Positions 1-7,835 of a stretch of DNA of 64,000 bases are shown one piece after another (within the stretch, counting starts at the first letter, position 1; each line of letters opens with the position of its first letter). This DNA comes from Cumulibacter soli (GTDB taxonomy: Bacteria > Actinomycetota > Actinomycetes > Mycobacteriales > Antricoccaceae). Made by a program: the position numbers and the translations under genes. The notes below the pieces were generated by a model. The model was not told where the DNA came from. It saw nothing but the letters and a program-made list of their open reading frames with translations, and did no database searches. The stretch is taken from contig NZ_SMSG01000006.1 of NCBI RefSeq assembly GCF_004382795.1, forward strand, positions 124,001 to 188,000, read 5' to 3'.

Positions 1-83
1 AAACGACCCTCACGATCGATGTCAGACGCGCGCGTCGCGAATTCCTCGGCAAGGTCGGTGGCAACAGCAGCCCAGTCGGTCAT
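1..83 (-). CDS. Acyl-CoA dehydrogenase, N-terminal fragment (runs off the window)
   Basis: An ATG at 83 opens a frame that continues past the left edge. Only 27 residues are visible. The stretch ending EEFATRASDIDREGR matches the usual N-terminal helix of acyl-CoA dehydrogenases, where a DREG-x-FP motif is common. The start lies 2 nt beyond the stop codon of the alcohol dehydrogenase gene, so it is the fourth gene of the same minus-strand operon. A flavoenzyme that dehydrogenates an acyl-CoA would fit a degradation pathway. The call rests on a short piece and the catalytic part is not in the window. Confidence 0.5.
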   Translation of the reverse strand, partial: MTDWAAVATDLAEEFATRASDIDREGR

Positions 84-85
84 GG

Positions 86-1117
86 TCACGGCTCCACGAT
101 GATCTTGCAGTGCTCTTCAGGGTTTCCGAGTGCTTCGAACGCCCACGGCACATCGTCCAGCCCGACTCGGGCGGTGACCAGCGGTGCGACGTCGATATCT
201 CCCTCGGCAATCGAACGCAGCGATGCCGCGAACTCCTCAGGTGTGTAGCCGAGGACGAACTGCAGCGATAGTTCTTTGCTGATCCCGAAGTAAGGGTTGA
301 CCGTATCCGCGTTCATACACACGCCGACCACGACAGCGCGCGATTGCGCGGGGGCGTACCGCAGGATCTCGTCAAGGATTCCTGGTACGCCTATGGCCTC
401 GAACACGACGAGGGGTGCTGCCGAGCCGGCACGTGCCCACGCGGTCTCCTCGCGAGGGTCGACCACGTCGGTCGCACCCAACTTCGCGGCGAGCGCACGA
501 CGCGCTGGCGAGTAATCGGCGGCGATGATGGTGTCGACTCCCCGAATCTTCAGCGCCCCGATCACCGCCAGCCCGACCGGCCCGCAGCCGAGTACCACCG
601 CCTTTTCGGCCTGCTCGATCTTGGACCGGTTCACCGCGTGCAAACCGACCGCCATCGGTTCGGTCAGCGCCGCGAGATGGGTCAGCAGCCCGTTCGGCAC
701 CGGTAGCAGCAGCGGAGCGGACAGCAGCAGCCGCTCGCCGTACCCGCCGGCAACCCTGTTCGAGTAAACGATGGGGTCGACGCCGCCGTCCGATCGCAGC
801 AGTATGGGGAATGCCGTGACCGGCGTGCCCGCTGGCGGCGCTTCGGCGTCCGGTCCGGCCTCGAGTACTTCACCGGCGAACTCATGCCCCATGAAGACGT
901 CCTGGCTCAGGTCGAGCGGCTCGCCGCTGCGCGCCGGCACGCCTTCCATTTGCTGGCCGAGGGCCAGCATGTCTGCGCCGTGCTTGGCGAAGTGTAGGTC
1001 TGACCCGCAGATCCCGCAGGCCTTGACCTGCACGAGTACTTGGCCCGGACCGGGCACCGGCTCGGCAACATCGTCGCGAACCAGAAGTTCGCCGTCCCGC
1101 AGGACCGCTGCGCGCAT
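86..1117 (-). CDS. Zinc-dependent alcohol dehydrogenase (MDR family)
   Basis: 343-residue medium-chain dehydrogenase/reductase, probably oxidising an alcohol with NAD(P). The N-terminal GroES-like domain has the catalytic-zinc signature CGICGSDLH (Cys37) and GHEFAGEV (His78, Glu79). The region that usually carries four structural-zinc cysteines (about residues 95-125) has none, so only the catalytic zinc is expected. The Rossmann fold begins at VVLGCGPVGLAV. The ATG at 1117 shares one base with the stop of the upstream flavin monooxygenase gene, so the two are translationally coupled. Its substrate is not readable from the sequence; the neighbours suggest a diol or secondary alcohol from a cyclic or terpene-like compound. 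Confidence 0.9.
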   Translation of the reverse strand: MRAAVLRDGELLVRDDVAEPVPGPGQVLVQVKACGICGSDLHFAKHGADMLALGQQMEGVPARSGEPLDLSQDVFMGHEFAGEVLEAGPDAEAPPAGTPVTAFPILLRSDGGVDPIVYSNRVAGGYGERLLLSAPLLLPVPNGLLTHLAALTEPMAVGLHAVNRSKIEQAEKAVVLGCGPVGLAVIGALKIRGVDTIIAADYSPARRALAAKLGATDVVDPREETAWARAGSAAPLVVFEAIGVPGILDEILRYAPAQSRAVVVGVCMNADTVNPYFGISKELSLQFVLGYTPEEFAASLRSIAEGDIDVAPLVTARVGLDDVPWAFEALGNPEEHCKIIVEP

Positions 1118-2310
1118 TACCGCACCGCCTTCTGGTTCGTTTCTTGGGCGTGGCTCTTGATCGCGTTGACGATCGCTTCGCCGGCGCGGCCGAGCAGCTC
1201 GTCTTTCTTCGCCACTGCCCAGTCGTGCGAGGCCCGCGGTGGCGCCAGGCGACCCTTGAAATGCGGGATCACGTGGCGGGCGAATAGCCGATACGACTCA
1301 ATGGTGGCGGCGGGCGAGGCCCAATCGTGGCCAAGCATCAGAAACGCGCCGAACCCACCGGACTGCTCTAGCAGCCCTTCGATGTACTCGATGGCATCGT
1401 CCGGCGTACCGATCATGGCGCGGCCGCTTTCGGCATACTGTTGGATAAACGCCTCGTCCGAAACCGATCCGTCATCGCCGTCGGCCAGTGGCACGAATCC
1501 CGCACCACCCCCGCCGAAGTACGCAGCGAAGTCACGCAGTCCGTACTTGCAGTCGTCGATCGCCTGCTCACGTGTGGCCGCGAGATGCATCTGTCCGAGC
1601 ACACGCCACGTCGAGCGGTCCGGAGCAGGCTGCCCGGCTTTGGCCGCCTGCTCTTCGACCACACCCCATGCGTTTCCGATCGCGGCGAATCCCTCTGCAG
1701 CCGCGGACATCGACAGCGAAAGCAGTGAGACGCCGTACTGCCCGGCCAGCCGCGGACCGGACGGCGAAACCATCGCTGCGACGGCGATCTCGGGATGCGG
1801 CCACTGATACGGGCGTACCTGCAGGCGCGCATCACGCATCGTGAACCAGTCGGTCTCCCGCGTCACCGGCTCATCGCTGGTGAACAGTGCGATCACCGCT
1901 TCCAAGGCCTCCTCGTGCATCCGCCGCTGATTGACCGGGTCGATACCGAGGATGTGCGCGTCCGTGGGTAACGCGCCGGGTCCGGTACCGAAGATGACAC
2001 GTCCCCGGGTCAGGTGGTCGAGCAGGCTGATCCGGTCGGCCAGCAGCCACGGGTGGTGGTACGGCATCGACACGACACCGGTGCCGAGCTTGATGTGCTT
2101 GGTGCGCTGCGCGGCCGCCGCGATCATGATTTCGGGGTTGCCGATGAGTTCGTAACCACCGGAGTGGTGCTCCCCCAGCCAGGCTTCGTCAAATCCGAAT
2201 CGGTCGAGGGCTTCGATCCGCTCGAGGTCGTACTCCAACGCGAGCGTTGGGTCCTGCCCTACAGGATGGAATGGAGCGTAGAAGACTCCGAAGTTCAATG
2301 GACGGCCCAC
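1117..2310 (-). CDS. Luciferase-like flavin-dependent monooxygenase (LLM class)
   Basis: Bacterial-luciferase-type TIM-barrel oxygenase using reduced flavin. The opening LNFGVFYAPFHPVGQDP, the segment FDEAWLGEHHSGGYE and GRVIFGTGPGALPTDAH are typical of the family, whose limonene-hydroxylase-like branch has this length. The open frame extends to 2370, but that would overlap the upstream hydrolase by 59 nt. A GTG at 2310 lies directly after the hydrolase stop codon and is preceded by GGGGAG at 7 nt spacing, so I take it as the start, giving 397 residues. It belongs to the four-gene operon with hydrolase, alcohol dehydrogenase and acyl-CoA dehydrogenase. The substrate is unknown, and a separate flavin reductase is not present in the window. 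Confidence 0.85.
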   Translation of the reverse strand: MGRPLNFGVFYAPFHPVGQDPTLALEYDLERIEALDRFGFDEAWLGEHHSGGYELIGNPEIMIAAAAQRTKHIKLGTGVVSMPYHHPWLLADRISLLDHLTRGRVIFGTGPGALPTDAHILGIDPVNQRRMHEEALEAVIALFTSDEPVTRETDWFTMRDARLQVRPYQWPHPEIAVAAMVSPSGPRLAGQYGVSLLSLSMSAAAEGFAAIGNAWGVVEEQAAKAGQPAPDRSTWRVLGQMHLAATREQAIDDCKYGLRDFAAYFGGGGAGFVPLADGDDGSVSDEAFIQQYAESGRAMIGTPDDAIEYIEGLLEQSGGFGAFLMLGHDWASPAATIESYRLFARHVIPHFKGRLAPPRASHDWAVAKKDELLGRAGEAIVNAIKSHAQETNQKAVR

Positions 2311-2311
2311 G

Positions 2312-3307
2312 TTAGTTCTCCCCTGCGTTGTCGCGCGCGTTGTCGGTTGTGTCGTCGTTTGTGATGTCACGCAGCCAGGACAGCAATGCGGCGTTGACCT
2401 CGTTCGCCTTCTCTTGCTGGACCCAGTGGCCGGCGTCCTCGATCAGGACGTTGCCGCGGAAGTCGGTCAACCACTGTGCCTGGTTATCCGGTGGTGCCAT
2501 GAGGAGCACGGGATCAAGTTTTCCGCCGATGAATAGGCTTGGCACGTCGATGGTGGCCCCATCCAACTGCGGGGTCAGCTCCCAGTTGCGGTCGAAGTTC
2601 CGGTACCAATTGATGCCACCGCCGAATCCGGTCCGCGCGAACTCGGCGCTGTAGAAGTCGAGTTCTTCCTGCGAGAGCCAATCGGGCAGGTTCTCCGGCT
2701 CGGCAAAACGGTCGGCGAAACCTCGACCATCATCAGCATTCGCTTCGATCGAACCGCCACGGTCAGTTCGCGTTCCCGACAGCAGGCGCCGCATGACCTT
2801 CGCCGCATCGGCGTCCAGTTCGGCCTCGGCGACGCCGGGCTCCTGGAAATAGAGGATATAGAAGAACTTTCCGGCAAAGACCTGCCGCCATATCTGGGTG
2901 GGCGGGACCGGTCCGCGAGGACTGAACGGCACGCTCATCCCACACACGCCGCGTACGCGCTCCGGATGCAACAACGTGGTCTGCCAGACCGCCATCGATC
3001 CCCAGTCATGACCCACGAGGACGGCTTTCTGCGCGCCCACGTCGTCGATGAGCCCGATCAGGTCGGCGCTGAGGTGCTCGATGTCGTAGTCGGCGATATG
3101 TTCCGGTCGCGAACTGCGGCCGTAGCCACGTTGATCAGGTGCCAGCACGCGGTAACCGGCCCCCGCCAGGGCAGGAATTTGATGCCGCCACGAGTAGGCA
3201 AGTTCGGGAAATCCGTGGGCGAGAATCACGAGCGGGCCATCCTTCGGGCCCTCGTCGATGACATTCAGTTCGACACCGTTTACTGCGACTGTGCGCTGAT
3301 TGGGCAC
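2312..3307 (-). CDS. Alpha/beta hydrolase, epoxide-hydrolase-like
   Basis: 331-residue alpha/beta-hydrolase with the epoxide hydrolase/haloalkane dehalogenase layout: oxyanion motif HGFPE at residues 31-35, nucleophile Asp101 in GHDWG, a second acid near GGKLDP and the catalytic histidine in DAGHWVQQE. The Asp nucleophile in GHDWGS and the HGFPE motif favour an epoxide hydrolase over an esterase. It starts at GTG 3307, with AGGAGG 7 nt upstream, and that Shine-Dalgarno lies inside the large palindromic operator at 3315-3342. It is the first gene of the minus-strand operon, divergent from a TetR regulator. It would open an epoxide made by the neighbouring monooxygenase. Confidence 0.88.
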   Translation of the reverse strand: MPNQRTVAVNGVELNVIDEGPKDGPLVILAHGFPELAYSWRHQIPALAGAGYRVLAPDQRGYGRSSRPEHIADYDIEHLSADLIGLIDDVGAQKAVLVGHDWGSMAVWQTTLLHPERVRGVCGMSVPFSPRGPVPPTQIWRQVFAGKFFYILYFQEPGVAEAELDADAAKVMRRLLSGTRTDRGGSIEANADDGRGFADRFAEPENLPDWLSQEELDFYSAEFARTGFGGGINWYRNFDRNWELTPQLDGATIDVPSLFIGGKLDPVLLMAPPDNQAQWLTDFRGNVLIEDAGHWVQQEKANEVNAALLSWLRDITNDDTTDNARDNAGEN

Positions 3308-3314
3308 GACACCA

Positions 3315-3342
3315 CCTCCTGGTAACGAGCGTTACCAGGAGG
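3315..3342. promoter_or_regulatory. Palindromic operator O1 between hydrolase operon and tetR
   Basis: Perfect inverted repeat with 13-nt arms (CCTCCTGGTAACG and its complement) around a central AG. It contains the Shine-Dalgarno of the hydrolase gene, so a bound repressor, or the hairpin in the mRNA, would block both transcription and ribosome loading. The core GGTAACG-n2-CGTTACC recurs at 3352-3367. Position and symmetry fit the operator of the adjacent TetR regulator. Confidence 0.8.
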
Positions 3343-3351
3343 TTAGAGTAC

Positions 3352-3367
3352 GGTAACGCTCGTTGCC
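3352..3367. promoter_or_regulatory. Second operator O2 of the same type
   Basis: GGTAACG-CT-CGTTGCC repeats the O1 core with one mismatch in the second half-site. It covers the first possible (TTG) start of the TetR gene, which suggests autoregulation, and also suggests that translation may begin further down at GTG 3408. Confidence 0.7.
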
Positions 3368-4019
3368 AAGAGTTCCCGATCAATCCAGATCAACCCGGTG
3401 GGCAGGGGTGCCCGTTGCCGACCGGGTCGCTCAACGCCGCTCTTTGCTGCTTGACGCGGGACTTGAACTCATCGGCAGGCGTGGCCTATCAGGCACCACC
3501 GTTCGCGGGGTGTGCGCCGAAGCCCAACTCAACGCGCGCTACTTCTATGAGAGTTTTCCCGACCTGGATGCGCTCGTCCTGGCCGTTTTCGACGAGGCCG
3601 TGACCCAATTGCGGGCCTGTGTCAGCGAAGCAGTCGAGGCAGCAGGGTCGCAGCGCGCTGACCGCATCCGCGCAATGATCGCCAGCACCGTGGCGTACGT
3701 CGATTCTGATCGACGACGCGCCCGCGTGCTCTACGTCGAGGGTCGCGAACTGGCCAAACTCCAGCACCGTCGATCCGAATCCTCCTCACTGATCGTCGAG
3801 CTGGTCGCCGACGCGGCTGCCGGCCATCAGCCGGGCGCAGCCACGCATCGCGCGGTCGCTTCGTTCCTGGTCGGCGGGTTCGGCGAGTTGCTGGTGCGCT
3901 GGCTTGATGAGCAGATCCCGCTGGAACGCGACCAGTTCGTCGCGACTGCGACCGAACTCTTTCTCGCCGTGGGACGCGTCGGCGCCCGGCTCTCCTCGGC
4001 CCACGACGCCGATACCTGA
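3363..4019 (+). CDS. TetR-family transcriptional regulator
   Basis: 218 residues from the TTG at 3363. The helix-turn-helix is in ELIGRRGLSGTTVRGVCAEAQLN followed by RYFYESFPDLDALV, the classic TetR recognition helix and its following aromatic pair. The C-terminal ligand domain is unassigned. An alternative start is GTG 3408 (203 residues), which keeps the whole DNA-binding domain and avoids starting within operator O2; neither start has a strong ribosome site. The divergent position and two palindromes between the genes make it the probable repressor of the hydrolase-monooxygenase-dehydrogenase operon and of itself. Confidence 0.88.
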   Translation: MPRVPDQSRSTRWAGVPVADRVAQRRSLLLDAGLELIGRRGLSGTTVRGVCAEAQLNARYFYESFPDLDALVLAVFDEAVTQLRACVSEAVEAAGSQRADRIRAMIASTVAYVDSDRRRARVLYVEGRELAKLQHRRSESSSLIVELVADAAAGHQPGAATHRAVASFLVGGFGELLVRWLDEQIPLERDQFVATATELFLAVGRVGARLSSAHDADT

Positions 4020-4085
4020 TGTCACAGGCACAACCAACATGGGCGCGTGGTGCGCCATCGCTGCAACACAGCACACTTCGCAAGC

Positions 4086-4109
4086 AAAGCGCGAAAACAT
4101 TCGCGCTTT
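4086..4109. terminator. Hairpin downstream of tetR, terminator-like
   Basis: Perfect 10-bp stem (AAAGCGCGAA / TTCGCGCTTT) with an AACA loop, 66 nt after the tetR stop. There is no long T-run, but many actinobacterial terminators lack one. The right arm recurs in a second hairpin at 39444-39470. The rest of 4020-4283 holds no gene. Confidence 0.5.
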
Positions 4110-4283
4110 CGGCTATGACCACGCTTCCGCGCTGAGTGACGGCGAAAGCGGGTTGTCGCAACGGGTCCAACGTCATGCTGCTGAGGTCCCGCTGACGTCG
4201 CCGACCATTGAGAATCGGCCGCCGGGCCGTTACCCTCGCCACACGCGGTCATTACGCGACCGCGGCCACGGGGAGGGCGAAGG

Positions 4284-5867
4284 ATGCACCGGCGTACTCG
4301 AGTTTCCGTCACAGCGGCGATAGCAGTCTTGCTGATCAGCGCATGCGGCGGCGCCCCCGAGTCGCGAGGATCCGGACCAGAAAAAGGCACGCTACCCACG
4401 AGCGTCGAATTGAGCGACGAGTACGACGACGGCGCAGAGTTCAACTTCGGATTCTCCGTCTACGCGACAAGTTGGGATCCGCTCATGGGATTGTCGGACT
4501 ACGACATGACCCTCCTCTATCCCGTGTACGACCGCCTCCTTACCTTCGACGCCGCGGGCGAATTGCAGCCGATGCTCGCCACCGAGTGGGAACTCGCCGA
4601 AGACGGTTCTTCGGTCACGCTCACGTTGCGTGAGGGCGTGACGTTCTCCGATGGCGAGCCTTTCAACGCGGACGCCGTCAAAGAGAACCTCGAGCGCGCC
4701 AGGGTAGCTCCCAGCAAGATCACTGAGCAGGTCTCCTCGATCACCGATGTCGAAGTTGTCGACGACTACACCGTGCGCATCGATGTCGACGGGCGGATCA
4801 ACCTCGTGCTCGGCTTACTGGCCCAGCGGGCGGGCATGATGGTGTCGCCGGCAGCGATTGCCGACGGAAACCTCGAGACGATGCCCGTCGGCATCGGACC
4901 ATACGTCGCAACCGATCTCGACCCCGGAAACGTCGCCAGGTTCGAGAAAACGCCTGACTATTGGGATCCCGACGCTCAGCGGGTCGCGAAGATGAACTAC
5001 TTTCACATGCCCGACGCCCAGACTCGCTTGAACGCGCTACTGAGCGGCGAACTGACCGTCGCCGACATTCAGGCAAATCAGATCAGTAGTGCGCAGAACG
5101 ACGACATGACGGTAATTGCCGGTCCGATGTCCTCGCTCACCTACCTTGTCGTCAATAACAGCATTGAGCCGTTCAACGACCCCCAAGTTCGCCTCGCGAT
5201 GAACCTGGCGATCGACCGCGAGACCATCGGCGAAGGTCTCGGCGAGGGATACTGCGATCCCACGATCCAGCCATGGCCAAGTTCGAGTCTCGCCTACAAC
5301 TCTGATGTGGGCGACGGTTCAGAGGCATGGCCGTACGACCCGGAGAAAGCGAAGGAGCTTCTCGCGGATGCCGGCTATGCCGACGGATTCGAAATGGACA
5401 TAGCGACGACCAACATCACGTTCTACACATCTCTCACCGAAATCGTTCAGGACCAGTTCAAGGACATCGGCATTACGGTGAAGATCTTCCCGTCTACCCG
5501 CCCCGAAGTCGTCGAGAAGTTCCAGGTACAGAAGTCAGTAGAGGGCGCCGTACAAGCGATGCCCGCAGCCGTCGACCCCGATCAGTCTTCCGAGTTGCTG
5601 TACGCCACCGGCACATTCAACAACCCGGGGGACCCACTTCCGGAGGAGAAGCTGACGCTGCTCGAGGAGGCCGGCAACGAGACAGACCCGGACGCGCGTA
5701 ACGCGTTGTATTCGCAGTTCATCGACCTCACGATCGACGAACCGACGCCCTTCATGCCGATCTGCATCACGCAGACTGTGCTTGCGATGCAGCCGGGCGT
5801 GAGCGGCGTCGACGTGTTCAGTACGTCGGTGCGCGACTTCCGGGGCGTTGCCGTCGACCCGGCGTAG
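4284..5867 (+). CDS. ABC transporter substrate-binding lipoprotein (family 5), copy 1
   Basis: 527 residues. A lipoprotein signal with lipobox LISAC anchors it to the outer face of the membrane. The body is a family-5 extracellular solute-binding protein (peptide/nickel/opine type): LTLREGVTFSDGEPFNADAVK, the MPVGIGPYVATDLDPG segment and the RLAMNLAIDRETI segment are family hallmarks. It is followed after 138 nt by a close paralogue; long stretches are identical, such as MNYFHMPDAQTRLNALLSGE. No permease or ATPase genes lie nearby. The ligand cannot be told; possibilities are short peptides or other small molecules. Start ATG 4284 follows a purine-rich GGGAGGGCGAAGG. Confidence 0.88.
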   Translation: MHRRTRVSVTAAIAVLLISACGGAPESRGSGPEKGTLPTSVELSDEYDDGAEFNFGFSVYATSWDPLMGLSDYDMTLLYPVYDRLLTFDAAGELQPMLATEWELAEDGSSVTLTLREGVTFSDGEPFNADAVKENLERARVAPSKITEQVSSITDVEVVDDYTVRIDVDGRINLVLGLLAQRAGMMVSPAAIADGNLETMPVGIGPYVATDLDPGNVARFEKTPDYWDPDAQRVAKMNYFHMPDAQTRLNALLSGELTVADIQANQISSAQNDDMTVIAGPMSSLTYLVVNNSIEPFNDPQVRLAMNLAIDRETIGEGLGEGYCDPTIQPWPSSSLAYNSDVGDGSEAWPYDPEKAKELLADAGYADGFEMDIATTNITFYTSLTEIVQDQFKDIGITVKIFPSTRPEVVEKFQVQKSVEGAVQAMPAAVDPDQSSELLYATGTFNNPGDPLPEEKLTLLEEAGNETDPDARNALYSQFIDLTIDEPTPFMPICITQTVLAMQPGVSGVDVFSTSVRDFRGVAVDPA

Positions 5868-6005
5868 AACTAGCACCGCGGGTACCCATCTCGCGGACAA
5901 TTCGGCCCATTGGGTCGATTCAAATACCGAGCGGTACCCACAACACCAATACGCCGGCCCGAACATCGATCACTTGACTTGTGGGCCAGTCGGGAGGACT
6001 CCACG

Positions 6006-7595
6006 ATGCGTCGTCGTACTCAGTTCACCGCCGTCGTCGCGGCCGCCGTGCTGCTATTGAGCGGATGTGGGGATTCGCCTGATAAGGGCGAATCCGGTCC
6101 GGAAAAAGGCTCACTCCCCACGAGCGTCGACCTCGTGGAGGGGTACGACGAGGACGCCGAGTTGAACTTCGGCTTCGCGGTCTTCGCGACGAGTTGGGAC
6201 CCGCTGATGGGCGTCTCAGATTTCGACATGACGCTGCTCTATCCCGTCTACGACCGACTCATCGCCTTCGATTCCGCTGGCGCTATGCAACCCATGCTCG
6301 CGACCGACTGGGAACTGGCCGAAGACGGTTCCTCGATCACGCTCACGTTGCGCGAGGGCGTGACGTTCTCGGACGGAGAGCCGTTCAATGCGGACGCCGT
6401 CAAGGAGAACCTGGACCGGGCCCGGGTCGCGCCGAGCAAGATTGCCGAGCAGGTCTCCTCTATCACCAATGTCGAGGCGGTCGACGAACACACCGTTCGC
6501 ATCGACCTCGATGGACACCCCAACCTCGTGCTTGGACTGTTGGCTCAGCGCGCAGGAATGATGGTGTCCCCTGCCGCGATCGCTGGTGGCACTCTCGAGA
6601 CCATGCCCGTGGGCATCGGGCCGTACGTCGCAACCGAACTCGATCCAGGGAACGTCGCCAGGTTCGAAAAAACGCCTGACTATTGGGATCCCGACGCTCA
6701 ACGGGTCGCGAAGATGAACTACTTCCACATGCCCGACGCGCAGACGCGCTTGAACGCACTGCTGAGCGGCGAACTGTCGATCGCAGACATCGAAGCCGAT
6801 CAGATTAGTGGGGCGCAAGGTGGCGGTATGAACGTGATTGCCGGCGGAATGTCATCGCTGAACTACCTCGTGGTGAACAACAGCATCGATCCGTTCGGCG
6901 ATCCGAAGGTACGTCTAGCCCTGAACCTCGCTATCGATCGCAACACCATCAACGAAGGGCTCAGCAACGGATACTGCGACCCGATCATCCAGCCATGGCC
7001 GAGTTCGAGCATCGCCTATAACTCTGATGTGGGCGACGGCTCAGAGGCGTGGCCGTACGACCCGGAGAAGGCCAAACAATTACTAGCGGACGCCGGTTAT
7101 CCCGACGGATTCGAGATGGACATCGCGACCTCGAACATCACCTTCTACACCACACTCACCGAAATCGTTCAAGACCAGTTCGCCGATATCGGCATCACGG
7201 TCAATATCTTCCCGTCGACGCGGCCCGAGGTCGTCGAGAAGTTCATGACACAAGAGTCGGTCGACGGCGCCGTACAAGCGATGCCCGCCGCGGTCGATCC
7301 GGACCAGTCCACGGCGCTGCTGTACGCGACCGGAACGTTCAACAATCCCGGCGATCCGTTGCCCGACAACATGATGGCGCCGTTGGAGCAGGCCGGGGAC
7401 GAAACCGACCCGGACGTGCGCAATGAGTTGTACTCGGAGTTCATCGACCTCACCATTGAGGAGCCGACTCCCTTCATACCGATCTGCATCACCCAAACAG
7501 CGCTGGCGATGCAACCGGGTGTGAGCGGTGTGGAGGTGTTCGACACGTCGGTGCGCGACTTCCGCGGCACAGCGGTCGATCCGACCAAGAATTAG
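6006..7595 (+). CDS. ABC transporter substrate-binding lipoprotein (family 5), copy 2
   Basis: 529 residues from ATG 6006, which has GGGAGGA at good spacing. The frame is open 96 nt further upstream, but that part lacks a signal peptide, whereas ATG 6006 gives MRRRTQFTAVVAAAVLLLSG then a lipobox cysteine. It is a tandem duplicate of the preceding gene, with near-identical cores and divergent signal peptides. It has the same family-5 solute-binding fold. The 138-nt gap between the copies has no clear terminator, so co-transcription is possible. Duplicated binding proteins commonly feed one transporter with different ligands, but no transporter is encoded here. Confidence 0.88.
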   Translation: MRRRTQFTAVVAAAVLLLSGCGDSPDKGESGPEKGSLPTSVDLVEGYDEDAELNFGFAVFATSWDPLMGVSDFDMTLLYPVYDRLIAFDSAGAMQPMLATDWELAEDGSSITLTLREGVTFSDGEPFNADAVKENLDRARVAPSKIAEQVSSITNVEAVDEHTVRIDLDGHPNLVLGLLAQRAGMMVSPAAIAGGTLETMPVGIGPYVATELDPGNVARFEKTPDYWDPDAQRVAKMNYFHMPDAQTRLNALLSGELSIADIEADQISGAQGGGMNVIAGGMSSLNYLVVNNSIDPFGDPKVRLALNLAIDRNTINEGLSNGYCDPIIQPWPSSSIAYNSDVGDGSEAWPYDPEKAKQLLADAGYPDGFEMDIATSNITFYTTLTEIVQDQFADIGITVNIFPSTRPEVVEKFMTQESVDGAVQAMPAAVDPDQSTALLYATGTFNNPGDPLPDNMMAPLEQAGDETDPDVRNELYSEFIDLTIEEPTPFIPICITQTALAMQPGVSGVEVFDTSVRDFRGTAVDPTKN

Positions 7596-7694
7596 TGACG
7601 CGCCTCCTGGGGCCGCGCCCAAACCGCCCGCGCTTCGGATCGGCATCATCGCCTAGTTTCGCAATAGCGTCCTGATTGCGCTTGAACGTCTTGG

Positions 7695-7759
7695 TTGCGC
7701 ATTAACGTGCGCGCTTATGCTCCGTACTCGGGTCACAACCGCGCCACTAAATGCGCAAC
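7695..7759. repeat. 65-nt palindromic dispersed element, copy A
   Basis: Begins TTGCGCATTAACG and ends ACTAAATGCGCAA, so the ends are inverted repeats (TGCGCATT / AATGCGCA). It matches copy B at 8976-9040 at roughly nine positions in ten, and is related to copy C at 11246-11310. It lies in the 240-nt non-coding gap between the second solute-binding gene and the DUF559-type gene; nothing else is seen in that gap. Confidence 0.7.
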
Positions 7760-7835
7760 ATAACTAGACTGAAGCAACCACCCACCTCGGCAGTACCCGA
7801 TCCAGTGCCTGGGGTGCGAACGGTGGTGCGATCGC

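Noticed and set aside
1040-1807. Plus-strand 255-codon frame
   Set aside because: Antisense to the alcohol dehydrogenase and monooxygenase genes, low-complexity Ser/Ala/Arg content and no family features.
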